From Aphrocallistes beatrix (lineage: Eukaryota > Porifera > Hexactinellida > Sceptrulophora > Aphrocallistidae): a DNA stretch of 64,000 bases. The translations under genes were made by a program, and so were the position numbers. This document shows positions 47,581 through 58,908 of the stretch, one piece after another. The notes under the pieces were generated by a model, which ran no database searches, was not told where the DNA came from, and was given only the letters and a program-made list of their open reading frames with translations. Numbering within the stretch: the stretch's first letter is position 1; each line of letters starts with the position of its first letter. Location of the stretch: contig OY725495.1 in the NCBI GenBank assembly GCA_963281255.1, positions 1,550,001 to 1,614,000 on the forward strand, given 5' to 3'.

Positions 47581-48029
47581 ATTGGAAGTAGTTATTCTAA
47601 TTCTGGGATCCAACAAAAACCCAAATGTAGTATATGGAGTAGTTAAGATATACAAAATATGATCATGTAAATTGATCCAAGTGGAAGATTTCCTTCAAAC
47701 AATCATTCTTTTCAAAACTTTCGTTTCTTGAAAGCATTTGAAGTTACTGAAGCACGCTACTTAGATCCTTACAATAATGATCCAACTGGAAAGTCACTCA
47801 AAGTTTTGCACACGAGGATTTGTTGTTAAATTTATTGGTCATGGAAACAAACATAATTTGCAGGATGGTAACCGCTACACCACAAAATTGGAGAGCAAGG
47901 ATCTTATATTAGTATTGAGGTTTGCTATATTATTCTTAGAACACAGCCCGAACCATCATGCTAGGATTAGTAAGAAGCAAAAATCTTTATTCACGAATCC
48001 TATACTGTCTGCAATTTTGGCGCAAGAGT

Positions 48030-48572
48030 GTAGGTAGATATAATACATATGCATGCTATTCTAGATGGCGAATTCAATTGGTTGCAAAATTACCAAGATC
48101 CCTTTACTATGTGATTTGTCTTAAGAGCTTTAAAAAAAGAGTGCTAAAGATGTTGCAAATGATGTTTCTACATACTAAGTGCTCCAAATATGTTTCAGAG
48201 CGATGATATTGTGGAGTTTAAGAACAGGTTGCTGTTTGAATCGCGAATGCACCTAAACAATACACGGAAAACCTAGGGATCCAGAATCGCATGGGTCAGT
48301 TGAGAATAATCGAACTCATAATATATTGCAAAGTGTCTTGGAAAATGTTGGTCACTCTCATTGGGTCAATGAACTTGAAAAAGTAGCATATATGAAGAAT
48401 ACTACACTTCATACAGTCCTTAATAATAATCTATACAAAGTCTTATATGGTAGAGGCCAACATAAGAGACTCCTCGATTCTAACACTCCTCCTTCATTAC
48501 ACCCTTCTATAGATACCGTTGAAGATATCAAATCTGTACTTCCAGATTTAGAATTAAAATATTCATTGAAAT
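48030..48572 (+). pseudogene. Retroelement-type integrase remnant (KRBA2-like)
   Basis: Across frameshifts the segment reads SAPNMFQSDDIVEFKN (an integrase core motif with the form AP-x-x-xQSDNG-x-EF), then SHGSVENNRTHNILQSVLEN, HSHWVNELEKVAYMKNTTLH and NNLYKVLYGR. The last part matches the S-x-GSVE-N and final YxxxYG motifs of Ty3/Gypsy-like integrases, especially those related to KRBA2. The GSVE-to-YG part is open at 48326-48572. Earlier parts carry stops, and no reverse transcriptase or LTR pair was seen. Confidence 0.55.
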
Positions 48573-48654
48573 AGAAACAACATGTCATTTTGATGCTCAA
48601 TGTTGTCATACCATGAACAAAGTTAATAGATTTGACCATTATCATGGATTTTTG

Positions 48655-48945
48655 AGTTGTGGCATGAACTTTGGCATAAACTTTTGACTTGTAGCATGAA
48701 TATGTTACGAGCTTTTACTTTTAGCATGTACTTGGTATTAATTTTTTATTTTGACATAAACATGGCAAGAACCCTTTTACTTTTGGCACGAAAGCAGCAA
48801 AATATTTCTTTGATTTCACATGAACATGGTGTTAACTTGACATTAACATTTGAATTTTGGCAAGAATTTAGCAAGAACATTTAATGCTGTGTTGCATGAA
48901 CTTGGGGGGAACATTTGAAGGTATGTGGCATTAACATGCTATGCA
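48655..48945 (+). repeat. Degenerate minisatellite, ~32-bp unit
   Basis: About eight diverged units of the form ggcatgaacatggcaagaac plus attttacttt follow one another. ORFs across it are incidental. Confidence 0.7.
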
Positions 48946-49213
48946 GTTCATCTGGGAACACTGTGCTGATTCATTATTGATAATATCCCCATACACCTCC
49001 GAGCGAAATCTAATATGTCTGGACGAAGAGACCAATTTTCTGACACTGACACGGATGATGCAGATGAACACGATATTAGTATGAACTGATTTATCAAGTT
49101 TGTGTGCTACAGCTAACCACATATCAGCTTGAAAATCTTGTTCAGTTTGCAACTTTTTATTAGGAAGTGACTTTGTAAAATGTCGTCTTGTTGCTCAATG
49201 GGGCATAAACACT

Positions 49214-49370
49214 ATTTTAGCTACCATTTGGATCAGATATTTGGTGTTGTGAAAAAATATTTTTGTTAATTTTGGGTGATTTGGCAAAATATATCTAATT
49301 TGATCTCGTGAAATAATAACTTTCTCTCTTTTCTGAAAATATATTCAATGGATTTATGAAATATTTCGAC
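49214..49370. mobile_element. Fragment of the 10228/15398 long-TIR MITE
   Basis: accatttggatcagatattt and later attcaatggatttatgaaat match the middle of those elements. Both arms are missing. Confidence 0.6.
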
Positions 49371-49441
49371 CTTTCCCCACTTGAACGAATAACATTTGAG
49401 TTAAGTCGTACTTAAGCGACCACTGCTTTTGGCGAACCCAC

Positions 49442-49650
49442 AAAACAGCGAATATAGAAATGCAATGTATAATGTATATGGGTCCACAACACAGAGAATA
49501 TCGAATTGCAATGTATAATGTATGAAGGAAATAATTGATTTAATGTAAAACAGAGAATATAGAAATGCAAAGTATAATGTATAAGGAGAATAATTGATTT
49601 AATCTATAAAACAGAGAATATAGAAATGCAATGTATAAAGAAAATAGCCG
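49442..49650 (+). repeat. Minisatellite, ~60-bp unit, about 3.5 copies
   Basis: aaaacagagaatatagaaat at about 49442, 49490, 49548 and 49609, each followed by gcaatgtataatgta and, in two units, aataattgatttaat. Confidence 0.82.
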
Positions 49651-49853
49651 AGAACAAAGAAATATGAAAAATTAAAAGAAAAATTTACTATTTCTAGAAG
49701 TGCGTCAAGTGCTAAATACGTCTGTTAAAGTGAAATACCTGTGGGTTGAGCTAAATTATTCGCTATTCTGAGTAGAAACTCGTCCACATTCTTATTCCCC
49801 ATAATACTATATTCTCTTGTAATAATGTCAATTCTTTCATTGATTTGATTATA

Positions 49854-50340
49854 CAGGTATCCCTCGCTGTTCGCGGGGGTTACGTTCCTGAGAATTGTCG
49901 CGAATGGCAAAATCGCGAATGGCAAGACGTTAGTTAGTTCAATGAGAATGGTGGGATTACGTTCCTAGATTATAAAAACGACGCTAGATACTGTTTGCTA
50001 AATACGTCATTGATTCAATAGTTGAGCTGTAATACTCATACACACACTGGCACAAGTAAAATGGTAGTAATAAATGAAGTGATAAATGAAAGATATAGAT
50101 CCCCTAGTTGCAAACCTAAGTACCATACCTAAATAGCAAAGTCTAGCCTTTAGTACTAAACCTAAATTGTAGATACGTATAAGGTTATGGACTTATGCTA
50201 GCCCATAAACTACTGAAGAGAGCAACTAAAATCGCGAATAGTCGAGGGAACGAGTCGCGAATAGCAAAACAAGACTAAAAATTTTTCCGCGAATAGTCGA
50301 AACCGCGAATGGCAAACCCGCGAACGGCGAGGGTTACCTG
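49854..50340. mobile_element. TA-flanked MITE (CAGGTA-CCCTCGC ends), 487 bp
   Basis: The ends are CAGGTATCCCTCGCTGTTCG and CAGGTAACCCTCGCCGTTCG, flanked by TA. Several 'cgcgaatggcaa' / 'cgcgaatagtcg' subrepeats lie near both ends. A pogo/Tc1-like origin is inferred. Confidence 0.78.
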
Positions 50341-51134
50341 TACTTTGTGCTATTTTAATTACGTTTGATTTTGCCAGCTTCAATTTGGAATAGTAGAGTT
50401 TCCGTTGCCCTTTGCTCTCTGATCAATTTTGAGATGAATCCGTAAATGTTAGCATGTGTTTTCCCAATAGCGCGATTTAGGCACAAGTGCCAACCTTCAT
50501 GATTGTTATTCGTCTTCAGTCGAATTCCATGCATATTCCAAAGATCGTTATCAACAGTGTTAATCCAGTAATTCTAAAGTTTTCAAAAAGGCTTTGCAGT
50601 TCAGGTTAGACAATGCTCTTTCAAGTCACCGAAGGTTTCAGGGATGAGATCAATCATCGCTTTTTCGTATTGCTCCCATTAAGTCTGTCAAATCTATATG
50701 AATAACCTTCAAAACTTAATGCTAGATGATTTTTCGAGGTTGTATAACGTGATGCCATATAGTATTGTAGGAAAATGTAGTGTTTGATTGATGAATTAAC
50801 TTGTTTCCTCAATGTATATGCTTGTATGCAACATGTGCTATGGGTTTGTCCATAAATCATGGAAATTTCTATTTTGTATTGTGCAAAATCGAAAAGTCAA
50901 GCTCCTGATTCAGATAACCTTTGGACTTAAAAATAAATTTATGGTACCATCACATTAAATACCAATTATTTCGCACTATAGATTAAATGATGGCATCATT
51001 TCGTTGACAAATTGTTATAGAAAAATATTAAATTACGATTTTTAGAGTTTTCTAATCCAGACAGATAATAGCACAACTTGAGTTAATCATTTAAACGAAC
51101 GATTAGAATTTATTTCTGCCTAAACCTATACATA
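50341..51134. other. HTT intron, unrecognised part
   Basis: A minus-strand frame at 50654-50860 has no recognised motif. Confidence 0.4.
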
Positions 51135-51561
51135 CAGTGCCGGACAAAAGTATTTGACCACCACGAATTAAACTGAAGAGGTATTCTATTTTTGATTTCA
51201 GATTCGTGAACTACACATCCGAATTACTAATTTTTGAAACTTTCAATACAAATACAAATTCTCATGTAGAAAATTATCAACCTCTGCCACTTTGTGTCAC
51301 TAATCGCCATCATATATAATGGCTGTGACTCGGGACAAGTAGCATAAGTATCAATGGTAGATACTTATAATTTTGGGAGTTACTAATCGAGTTGAGGATC
51401 TCACTCAATTATGAGTAATTAGAATGTGTAGATTAGGAATTAGAAATCAAAAATAGAGTATTTCTAACAGTTTGAGTACACATTCCTTTATGAACAGATC
51501 CATTTTAATACCATTTGTATGGAGGTTTCTGTGGTGGTCGAATACTTTTGTCCGGGCACTG
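51135..51561. mobile_element. Tc1-like MITE, 427 bp
   Basis: The ends are CAGTGCCGGACAAAAGTATT and CAGTGCCCGGACAAAAGTAT, flanked by TA. The internal orientation is inverted relative to 43370, as expected for a near-palindromic element. Confidence 0.8.
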
Positions 51562-51770
51562 TATATTCTACGTATAAAAAAATTGACATCATTCGTTGAT
51601 GTCTCTTTAATCCTAGATTATCGAAAATCCTCCAGCCATTTTAAATGGGAAAGAATCCATAAATTTGTACCTGTGGATTGGTACATTTCAGTAGTCTTAG
51701 TTTAATGGATTGAAACTTCATTTTCAGGTTGTGAACTGCCAACAATCTCTCGTAGCATATATATACATGC

Positions 51771-51795
51771 ATTAATCGAGTTTTAATAGTAAGGA
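51771..51795 (-). mobile_element. Helitron-like family A, isolated 5' tip
   Basis: attaatcgagttttaatagt plus aagga, preceded by atatatatacatgc, is a 5' end without the body. Confidence 0.55.
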
Positions 51796-52346
51796 TACTT
51801 ATTTATACCTATACTTAACCTTTACTTGTTTGGAACAAAACAGAGTTTATTAATAATACTTGTAGTTAGTTTTGTTTAGCAATGGATTCAAATTGTCTAT
51901 AGCTCAAGTTTATTTGTAGGATTATCGATAGTGATTGGTTGCAAGATTGGGTAGTTTTCTCTGAGGAGAAAGTGTAGTTATAGGAAGTATTTAGAATGCT
52001 GATGTATTGATGAACAATGTTCATTTCAATGATATATTTAACCCACTTTTCATTTTGCTAGAGGTCAAAACTTCAATCAATTCAAAATACAGGATTGGTG
52101 GATTGTTTCATCACATCAGATTTGTCAAAATATGCTGACCTAGCATGTATTTAAAAATAACAGACCATGTCAAACATAACATGTAATTCAACTATACTTA
52201 ATACTTATTATTTCGATCTGATCTCTCTACCGATTTTGCATTTCAAATTATATTTTAAAATTTCTCTAAACTAAGATATGATTTTTCATGAATTATTTTA
52301 ACTAATATACGTGTTTACCAAGTTAGTAATTTGAGCTTTAATAATA

Positions 52347-52600
52347 CAAGCGCGCGCAGCTTCCAGCTGAGTGGCCCTTTGGGCGCCTAGGCTCACATTG
52401 GTTAATTATTAGGTAGATAACATCACTTACTAGTTACTACATTATATGTATGTATTACTTTTGTAATCGATATCACTCGAAAAATCACAAAATTTATCAA
52501 TTTGAAAATTTTTGTTGCATAAAATATAAAATACACAGTCTATAAAATTTCAGCGTTCTATCACTTAAAATGGCTGAGTTATAGTCGAAAAACTGATATT
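52347..52600 (-). mobile_element. Helitron-like family A, diverged, 5' half missing
   Basis: The hairpin end is altered (caagcgcgcgcagcttcc). The cgatatcactcgaaaaatca and aaaatggctgagttatag blocks are clear; both TGACGTCA sites are deleted. Confidence 0.65.
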
Positions 52601-52619
52601 CCTGATTATACCCACTTTT

Positions 52620-52705
52620 GACGAGGCAGCTTATAGGTAGGCCTGGGGAGGCTAGTAGGTAGGCCTGGAGGGCTAGTGGGAAGACCTGAGAAGGGCAGGA
52701 GCGGC
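52620..52705 (+). repeat. Short GC-richer tandem repeat
   Basis: taggtaggcctggggaggct recurs with changes about three times (24-bp unit), unlike the AT-rich surroundings. Confidence 0.6.
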
Positions 52706-53449
52706 CGTGGTGACTCATGGTAGATCTTTCGACGCCTCTCCATTTATAAAAGAATCATGGTTAGTTTTTTGATTTTTCAAAAATATCCTGCATCAAAATC
52801 AAAAGTTATTTTTGTTTGTTTTAAAGTATCATACAGTATACTTGAAAAATACAATTTTCTGCAACATTAATCATCCAATTTTCAGGAATGGAAAATTGAT
52901 GTATCCTTTCTTAATGAATTTTCTATTGTACAATGACTATCTATGAGTAATGATGTTACAAATTCTGGGGGAATTTCCGAGACCCCATTTGGTTTTGCCT
53001 CCAAAACAGTCAATTTTTGGTATAAAATACCACATTGCGTTATTTACATTCTTCCCTGCTAAATTAGATTTTATTCTCAATTTTCAAATTTTTACCTCAC
53101 CGTCCTACTTTAACATTGATCGATGGCTTACGTATATAATGTTAAAGTCCTCTTAAATTTTGTGAATTTAATACTTAGTTTCAAGCTATCCGAATTATTT
53201 ACTCATACCGCCAGAAAGTTTAGTGTGGACTAAATTTTCAAGTCTCCCAGACTATGACATGTCATATTTGTAATTTTGTTTTGCTGAATAACATAGTGTT
53301 CTGCAGTGAAAATTGTTTTCTTCTCTTTATATTAGCAAAGTTAATAATTCAGCATTAAACCTGTCATCCTTTGGTTATACAAGTACACCATTCAAACATT
53401 ACAATTGTGAATCTGTATATTTTTATATTTTATTTACTCTTCTTGTTAG

Positions 53450-53591
53450 TGCCTGATGTTCAGCTTTCTAACGAAGACAATATCGCTGAACCTGAATATT
53501 CAGAGAATTCTTTAAAAATAGGAATGACTGAATTCGATATTGAAAGTGAATCAAGCGATTCTGATAATTTGGAACTTTTAGATATTAAACA
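53450..53591 (+). CDS. HTT: Huntingtin exon: acidic linker
   Basis: The acceptor is ttcttgttag. The two bases TG complete the split valine codon, and the exon ends AAACA before gttagt. The peptide is short and acidic, rich in Asp, Glu and Ser (for example EFDIESESSDSDNLELLDIK), with no predicted fold. Its place between two recognised huntingtin exons and its matching splice phases identify it; sequence similarity alone would not. In vertebrates this segment is the long disordered, protease-sensitive linker, so this is inferred to be a shortened counterpart. The exon could be one of two alternative linker exons. Confidence 0.72.
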
Positions 53592-53747
53592 GTTAGTTTC
53601 AATTTATCATTTTGAATGTATTATTGCCTTTGTTTTTCTTTTCATATATAGTAGTGTAATATTGTTTCACTTTGAATACGCTTGATATTTGTTTCTTTTC
53701 TTCACTGGATGTAGTTTATAACCAATAATTATAAAAATCTAACAAGT

Positions 53748-54222
53748 ACAATTGAAAAAACTTTTTGGCACATAAAAGCTGATTTATAGCATGTGTGAGT
53801 ATTTTGGTTATGGCTCCATTAAATTCTGACCTTAGACGAAAATGTAGACTAATCATGGAATTATGGTGTCATTGTGACCTTTTTTATTATAAAAATTTCA
53901 GTTTTCCAACTGTAGCTCAGCCTATTTAGTTGATGGATTGCTGAAATTTTAATAGAATGTGTATATTCATATATCTCAAATATGATATAACTATCATCAA
54001 AAAATGATGAAACATCACTCTATGACGTCATCATTGCGCATCAAAAAAATTCAAAATTGTCGAATTTGATGATTTTTCGAGTGCCATCAGTTATAAAAGT
54101 AAGGCAGTCATATTTAGAGATGCTTCTTCCCTTAGTTAATCAATCTGAGTCCAAGCGCCTAAAGGCCGCCAGGCGGACAAAAATTGTCCGCCAGCCGCGC
54201 AGCAAACAAGCGAAGCACGCTT
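53748..54222 (+). mobile_element. Helitron-like family A, 5' tip missing
   Basis: It runs from gaaaaaactttttggcaca to gcaaacaagcgaagcacgct. The first TGACGTCA has decayed to tggtgtca; the second (about 54023) is intact. It lies in the HTT intron between exons 53591 and 56129. Confidence 0.75.
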
Positions 54223-54233
54223 ATATATATATA

Positions 54234-54742
54234 CTCGAAGCTCTCTTATCCGGACCTCCGATATCCGTGCACCTCTCTCAATCGGACAGCCCTTTCGACA
54301 TTTAGTCAATATACATTGTCCTATTTTCAAGTCAATTATTAACCACAATTCCAGCAATCATTATCATGTAATATTATTTAATGAACTTTGATAATAAATT
54401 TGGAAGATAATTGCGACATCTAATATATTCAGGGGTAAATACTGCTTAAAATGTATTAATCAATCGCAATGGAATAGTTTATTTTCCTTTATAAAATATG
54501 TATCTATTTTACAATCAACTCTCTTATCCGGAAATCAAATTTTGATAACCTCTAAGTTCCGGGCACTAGATATTGTTTAAACTCACCCATTATTCAAATT
54601 GACAGTTTTAACACTATAAACTGCTATTCAAGTTGATTTCTGAGTTACGGGCACCTCTCTTATCCGGACCTCCGATATCCGGGAAAATTCTGTTATCCGG
54701 GCACCCTCCGGTCCGGCATTGCCCGGATAAGAGAGGTTCGAG
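54234..54742. mobile_element. pogo-like MITE, 509 bp
   Basis: The ends are CTCGAAGCTCTCTTATCCGG and CTCGAACCTCTCTTATCCGG, flanked by TA. The terminal motif ctctcttatccgg recurs internally at about 54520 and 54655. It sits between (TA)n tracts of two Helitron copies. Confidence 0.75.
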
Positions 54743-54761
54743 TATATATATATATATATAT

Positions 54762-54965
54762 CTGTAACGAATCGATTGGAGAAACTGCTAGGCACAGACA
54801 GCTGATCTTTGGCAGTCTTTTCTCAATAGCTCCACTAAGCTCTGACCGCATACCAAAATATCGACTCATCATGGAGATATGACGTCATTGTCACCTTTTT
54901 ATGATTAGAACTTATGTTTTTCGACTATTGCTCAATAATTTAGGTGATAGAAGGCTGAAATTAAA
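54762..54965 (+). mobile_element. Helitron-like family A, 5' half only
   Basis: It runs from ctgtaacgaatcgattgg through tatgacgtcattgtcacc to tagaaggctgaaatt. The rest is lost at 54965. Confidence 0.7.
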
Positions 54966-54989
54966 GCGCTGTTTTTATTATTATATATA

Positions 54990-55903
54990 CAAGCGCGCGC
55001 TTCGGTTGCTTGCGCTGCGCGGCTGGCGGACACTATATGTCCGCCGGAGACGCCCTGTGGGCGTTTGGGATCACATTGATTAATTATAAGGGAGATAACA
55101 TTTCTAAATACGTCTGTGCTACCGTTATAATCGATATCGCACGAAAAATCACCAAATTTGTCAATTTTTAAAATTTTGATGCGTAATGATGATGTCATAA
55201 CAGAGTGATGAGTCATCATTTTTTGATGATAGTTCCATTATATGTGAATAATATTAAGAACTCAGAACTTAGTTGAGCCATAGCCAACAGACTCCTGCAT
55301 GCCAAAAATAAGCTTTCTGCGCCTGGCAGTTTCTTCAATCAATTCGTTACATATATATATATATATATATATACACTAACCGGATAAAAGTCTTTGTACA
55401 CTATATTCTTCCCCATACAAATAATACTAAATTGTTCTTTTCATGTAGGGAAAAGTATTCAAACTCGAGCTATTAAGAGTCTGATTTAAGATTCGAAATC
55501 TTCACATTCGAATTAGTGATAGTTGAATACTTCTAACAAATTGCTCAACCCAATGAGTAAAATTATCAACCTGTGGCACAAGGGATAGTACATCACCATC
55601 ATGTATCGTGATAAAAAGGGACATATGTAGCACAAGGTGGCAGTGATTGATAATTTGAAATAATTGGGAATTAATAATTGATTAGAAATATCCTACAATA
55701 ACTAATTCGATTGCGAATATTTTGAATTCGAAACCCGATTAGTTGTATCACTTACCATTTCGGAGTTTTAATCTTCATGAATAGACCCATTTAGTATTAA
55801 ATGCACGTAAGATAATGATGTGTGCAAATACTTTTGTCCGAGTAGTGTATATATAATTAAATAAATAAATAAATATACATTAATCGAGTTTTAATAGTAC
55901 GGA
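54990..55903 (-). mobile_element. Helitron-like family A, split by a Tc1-like MITE
   Basis: The hairpin (CAAGCGCGCGCTTCGGTTGC) and the 5' end (ttttaatagtacgga, 55903) are present. About 170 bp around the first TGACGTCA are deleted at 55250, and the other site has become tgatgtca. The MITE at 55374-55847 sits in its (TA)n tract. Confidence 0.78.
55374..55847. mobile_element. Tc1-like MITE in a Helitron (TA)n tract
   Basis: The ends are CACTAACCGGATAAAAGTCT and CACTACTCGGACAAAAGTAT, flanked by TA. The interior matches the split element at 16178-17485. Confidence 0.78.
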
Positions 55904-56128
55904 TGTATATATATATATATATTAATCGTGGTGATGATACATATTCTAACGAATCAATTATTTTGGAGGTTTTTTGCTTGACTGTGAAAGTTTTAGCAAT
56001 TTCTTTGCTTTGTACAATTCAATTTCTCCGGACTATTATATAAACCCTTGTAATTGTAGCGCAAAAATTTGATTTCTTTAATGTACTTTTAAATATTTAA
56101 TGTATTTACATTACGTGATATTCTTTAG

Positions 56129-56343
56129 GCATCTTCAATCTGATAATGATACATATTCTAACGAATCAATTCTTTTTAACGAGGAAAATATTGACGATAA
56201 TTTATCTTCAAAGGACTCCGTTTCTTTTTTTCGAAATATCTTGGATGATGATTTCTCGAATACGTGTCTTAATGATTCACTAATACTCCAAAGCCCAATA
56301 TCTAGAATTATTAGGCGAATCTGTAAAGAATTTTTATTATCAG
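56129..56343 (+). CDS. HTT: Huntingtin exon: linker end and start of second HEAT block
   Basis: The acceptor is gatattctttag. One base (G) completes the split Gln codon, and the exon ends TTATCAG before gtaatt with one base of the next codon. The first two thirds are acidic linker (SDNDTYSNESILFNEENIDD). The last third, SPISRIIRRICKEFLLSG, aligns with the huntingtin segment ending in a hydrophobic helix and FLLTG, just before the conserved LVPDRDVRVS stretch. A partial echo of its first bases (gatacatattctaacgaatcaatt) occurs 200 bases upstream at 55933, perhaps a local duplication of the exon start. Confidence 0.82.
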
Positions 56344-56576
56344 GTAATTGTGTTTGTAGTAATATGTATGGTTAACATCTTTTAAGCAATAAACTTCGCG
56401 ATGATTTCTTTCAAATTCTTACATTTGTTTTCTGATTTGTTGATAGTAAGTATATAGTATTTATATCATTAATGTTGGTTTTCTGTTGAAGAATTGGAGA
56501 ATATAAAGGGCGAATGACAATTTGTGTTTTGGAATTCTATTGACCCTTTTACTTATTATACGTATATACTATTTAT

Positions 56577-56958
56577 ATATATATATGTAACGAATTGATT
56601 GAAGAAACTGCCAGGCACAGAAAGCAGATTTTTGTCATGTGGAAGTCTTTTGGCTATGGCTCCACTAAGTTCTGACCTCAGACGAAAATGTCGACTCATC
56701 ATGAAATAATGTCGTCATTGTCACCTTTTTTAGAATTAGTAATTTCAGTTTTTCGACCATAAATCAGTCATTTACGTGATAAAAGGCTGAGATTTTAATG
56801 GAATGTGTATGTTAACATACCTCACATGTGATACAACTATCATTAAAAAATGATGACTCATCACTCTGTTATGACGTGATCATTACGCATCAAAAACATT
56901 TAATATTTGACAAATTTGGTGATTTTTCGTGTGATATCGATTATAACAGTAGGCATAG
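56577..56958 (+). mobile_element. Helitron-like family A, partial
   Basis: It runs from (TA)n and gtaacgaattgattgaag to cgtgtgatatcgattataac. Both central palindromes are mutated (gtcgtcat, gacgtgat). It lies immediately after the HTT exon ending at 56343. Confidence 0.72.
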
Positions 56959-57351
56959 CATTCTAATACACTAAGGCAATGATACTCTAATGAATTTCTG
57001 GACCATGGATTAAGATTAAGAGCTATTATGAATTCATTAATTTAACGGCAATATTGAAGTTGATGATAGATTCAATCATAGCCTACTAAAGATAAGGCCT
57101 GATCACTACTTTGGACCAGGGATAACAGGAAGTCGAGTTTTCTATAATTTAACATACTAGCATAAAAATGGGTATTTTCGATTCATTCAATTGTCAAATG
57201 AGTACAAGATTTTTTATTAGTACATCATAATCAACTAATAGGGACTGTACTATTCTAAATATAATAGTAATTTGTTTATTTCAAAATTTCTCTGAAAATA
57301 CATACACACACTATTTTGAACTAAGTTTAAGGATCTTTCTCCCAGGTTCAA

Positions 57352-57374
57352 TTGGGGTATAGGGGCGAAAGACT

Positions 57375-57430
<56 letters not shown>

Positions 57431-58690
57431 CTGTGCTATGTGTGTAGTTTTATCAGGTAAAGCGAATGATTATAGGTATTGGGGTTGAAATGGTCTCAAC
57501 CTATTCTCAAACTTTAAATGGGTAAGAAGTGCAGCTGACTTGTGTGAAGTTACAAGTTATGTTCGAATACAGAGGCTCTTAGTGGGCCATTTTTGGTAAG
57601 CAGAACTGGCGATGCGGGATGAACCGAACGCTGGGTTAAGGTGCCCAAGTCAACGCTCATGAGATCCCAGGAAAGAAAGGTGTTGGTTGATACAGACAGC
57701 AAGACGGTGGCCATGGAAGTTGGAATGAAAATGGATGGCGCTCAAGCGTTGCACCTATCCCCAGCCGCCGTGTGGAGATACGACCAGTGCTGGTGACACG
57801 GCGTGTAGGAGGGAGCAGGGCTATACTGTTTCTTTACAAGCTGTACAGGCTATCGTGAGCTCAGCTGAAGCTGGCCCTGGTGCAGATCTTGATGGTAGTA
57901 GCAATTATTCAAATGAGAAGGTATTACTTTGAAGGCCGAAGTGGAGAAGGGTTCCACGTGAACAGCATTTGGACGTGGGTGAGTCGGTCCTAAGAGATGG
58001 GCGAAAGCCTGGTTAGTAAGGGTGCAGATGTGCTCGCTCCCTCAAAAAGGGTGAGCATGTCCGATTGGTTCTTCACCGAGCCATAAGTGGCACCTTCTCT
58101 CGAAAGGGTATCGGGTTAATATTCCCGAACCAGACACTTGGATGCCGTGTGAGGTCTTGCCTTCTCGGAGGTGGGCCGCATGGGGCACGGTAACGTATAT
58201 ATATCATTTATGCTAGTACTCGGTGACGCTTGCGATAGCCCTGGGAAGAGTTGTCTTTTCTTCTTAACCGTACCAACCGTGTGCACAGCCCTGGAAGCAG
58301 TTTACCTTGAGAGAGGGCTGGAGGTCGGGTAAAGCGCTGCACTTATTGCCGCGTCCAGTCCGCTGTCGAGAGCCCTTGAAAAGCTGAGTTAGTACTGGAC
58401 CATGTTAGTCTCGTGTCTGGCCGTACCCATCACCGCAACAGGTCTCCAAGGTGCAAAGCCTCTGGCCGATAGAACAATGTAGGTAAGGGAAGTCGGCAAA
58501 ATGGATCCGTAACTTCGGGAAAAGGATTGGCTCTAAGGGCTGAGTAGGTCGGGCTGCGGGAAGAAGCGTCTGGGCAAGAGACCGATTGCTCGACTGGGGC
58601 TGGCCGGCCCTCACCGGTTGGTCGGCCTCGGTTGGGCGAGGAGTTGACGGCTCGGGCGTGGACACTCGCAGCTTGAAGCTGGTCGGCTGG
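57352..58690 (+). rRNA. 28S rRNA fragment, degenerate (pseudogene)
   Basis: The segment starts at GGGTATAGGGGCGAAAGACT, continues with AATCGAACCATCTAGTAGCT and TCAGGATAGCTGG, then follows large-subunit rRNA through GGTAAGCAGAACTGGC, GGTGTTGGTTGATA and ACGGTGGCCATGGAAGT to AACAATGTAGGTAAGGGA and TCCGTAACTTCGGGA. About 45 bases of universally conserved sequence are missing at 57726: GGAAT is joined directly to GAAAATGGATGG. Near 58195 a (TA)n-like run interrupts the expected sequence. It is higher in GC than its surroundings. It lies within an HTT intron with no 18S or 5.8S nearby, so it is a dispersed non-functional piece. Confidence 0.88.
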
Positions 58691-58694
58691 AAAA

Positions 58695-58879
58695 CAGTAG
58701 AACTCGATTAGTACGTTCCCCTCCGGGAAGCGGAAAAAAGTACGTACTATCCGTAAGTACGTACTAACCTTTTTATTGCATAGGACTCTATATAATAAAT
58801 GAATTTTGTTTCAGAGAAATGAGTACGTACTAAGCCGAAGTACGTCTTATTTCGAACACGTACTAACCGATTTCTACTG
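58695..58879. mobile_element. Short pogo-like inverted-repeat element beside the 28S fragment
   Basis: The ends are CAGTAGAACTCGATTAGTAC and CAGTAGAAATCGGTTAGTAC, the latter followed by TA. 'agtacgtact' palindromes recur inside. The left flank lacks TA, perhaps because the 28S junction replaced it. Confidence 0.6.
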
Positions 58880-58908
58880 TATATAGTATATATATACACA
58901 CATGCACA

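Larger units (their letters stand above)
51796..53449. other. HTT intron, mostly unrecognised
   Basis: Apart from the Helitron fragment (52347-52600) and the small tandem repeat (52620-52705), nothing is identified up to the acceptor at 53449. Confidence 0.4.

Noticed and set aside
57735..58665. Open frames on both strands between 57735 and 58665
   Set aside because: They lie within the 28S rRNA fragment and result from its higher GC content.
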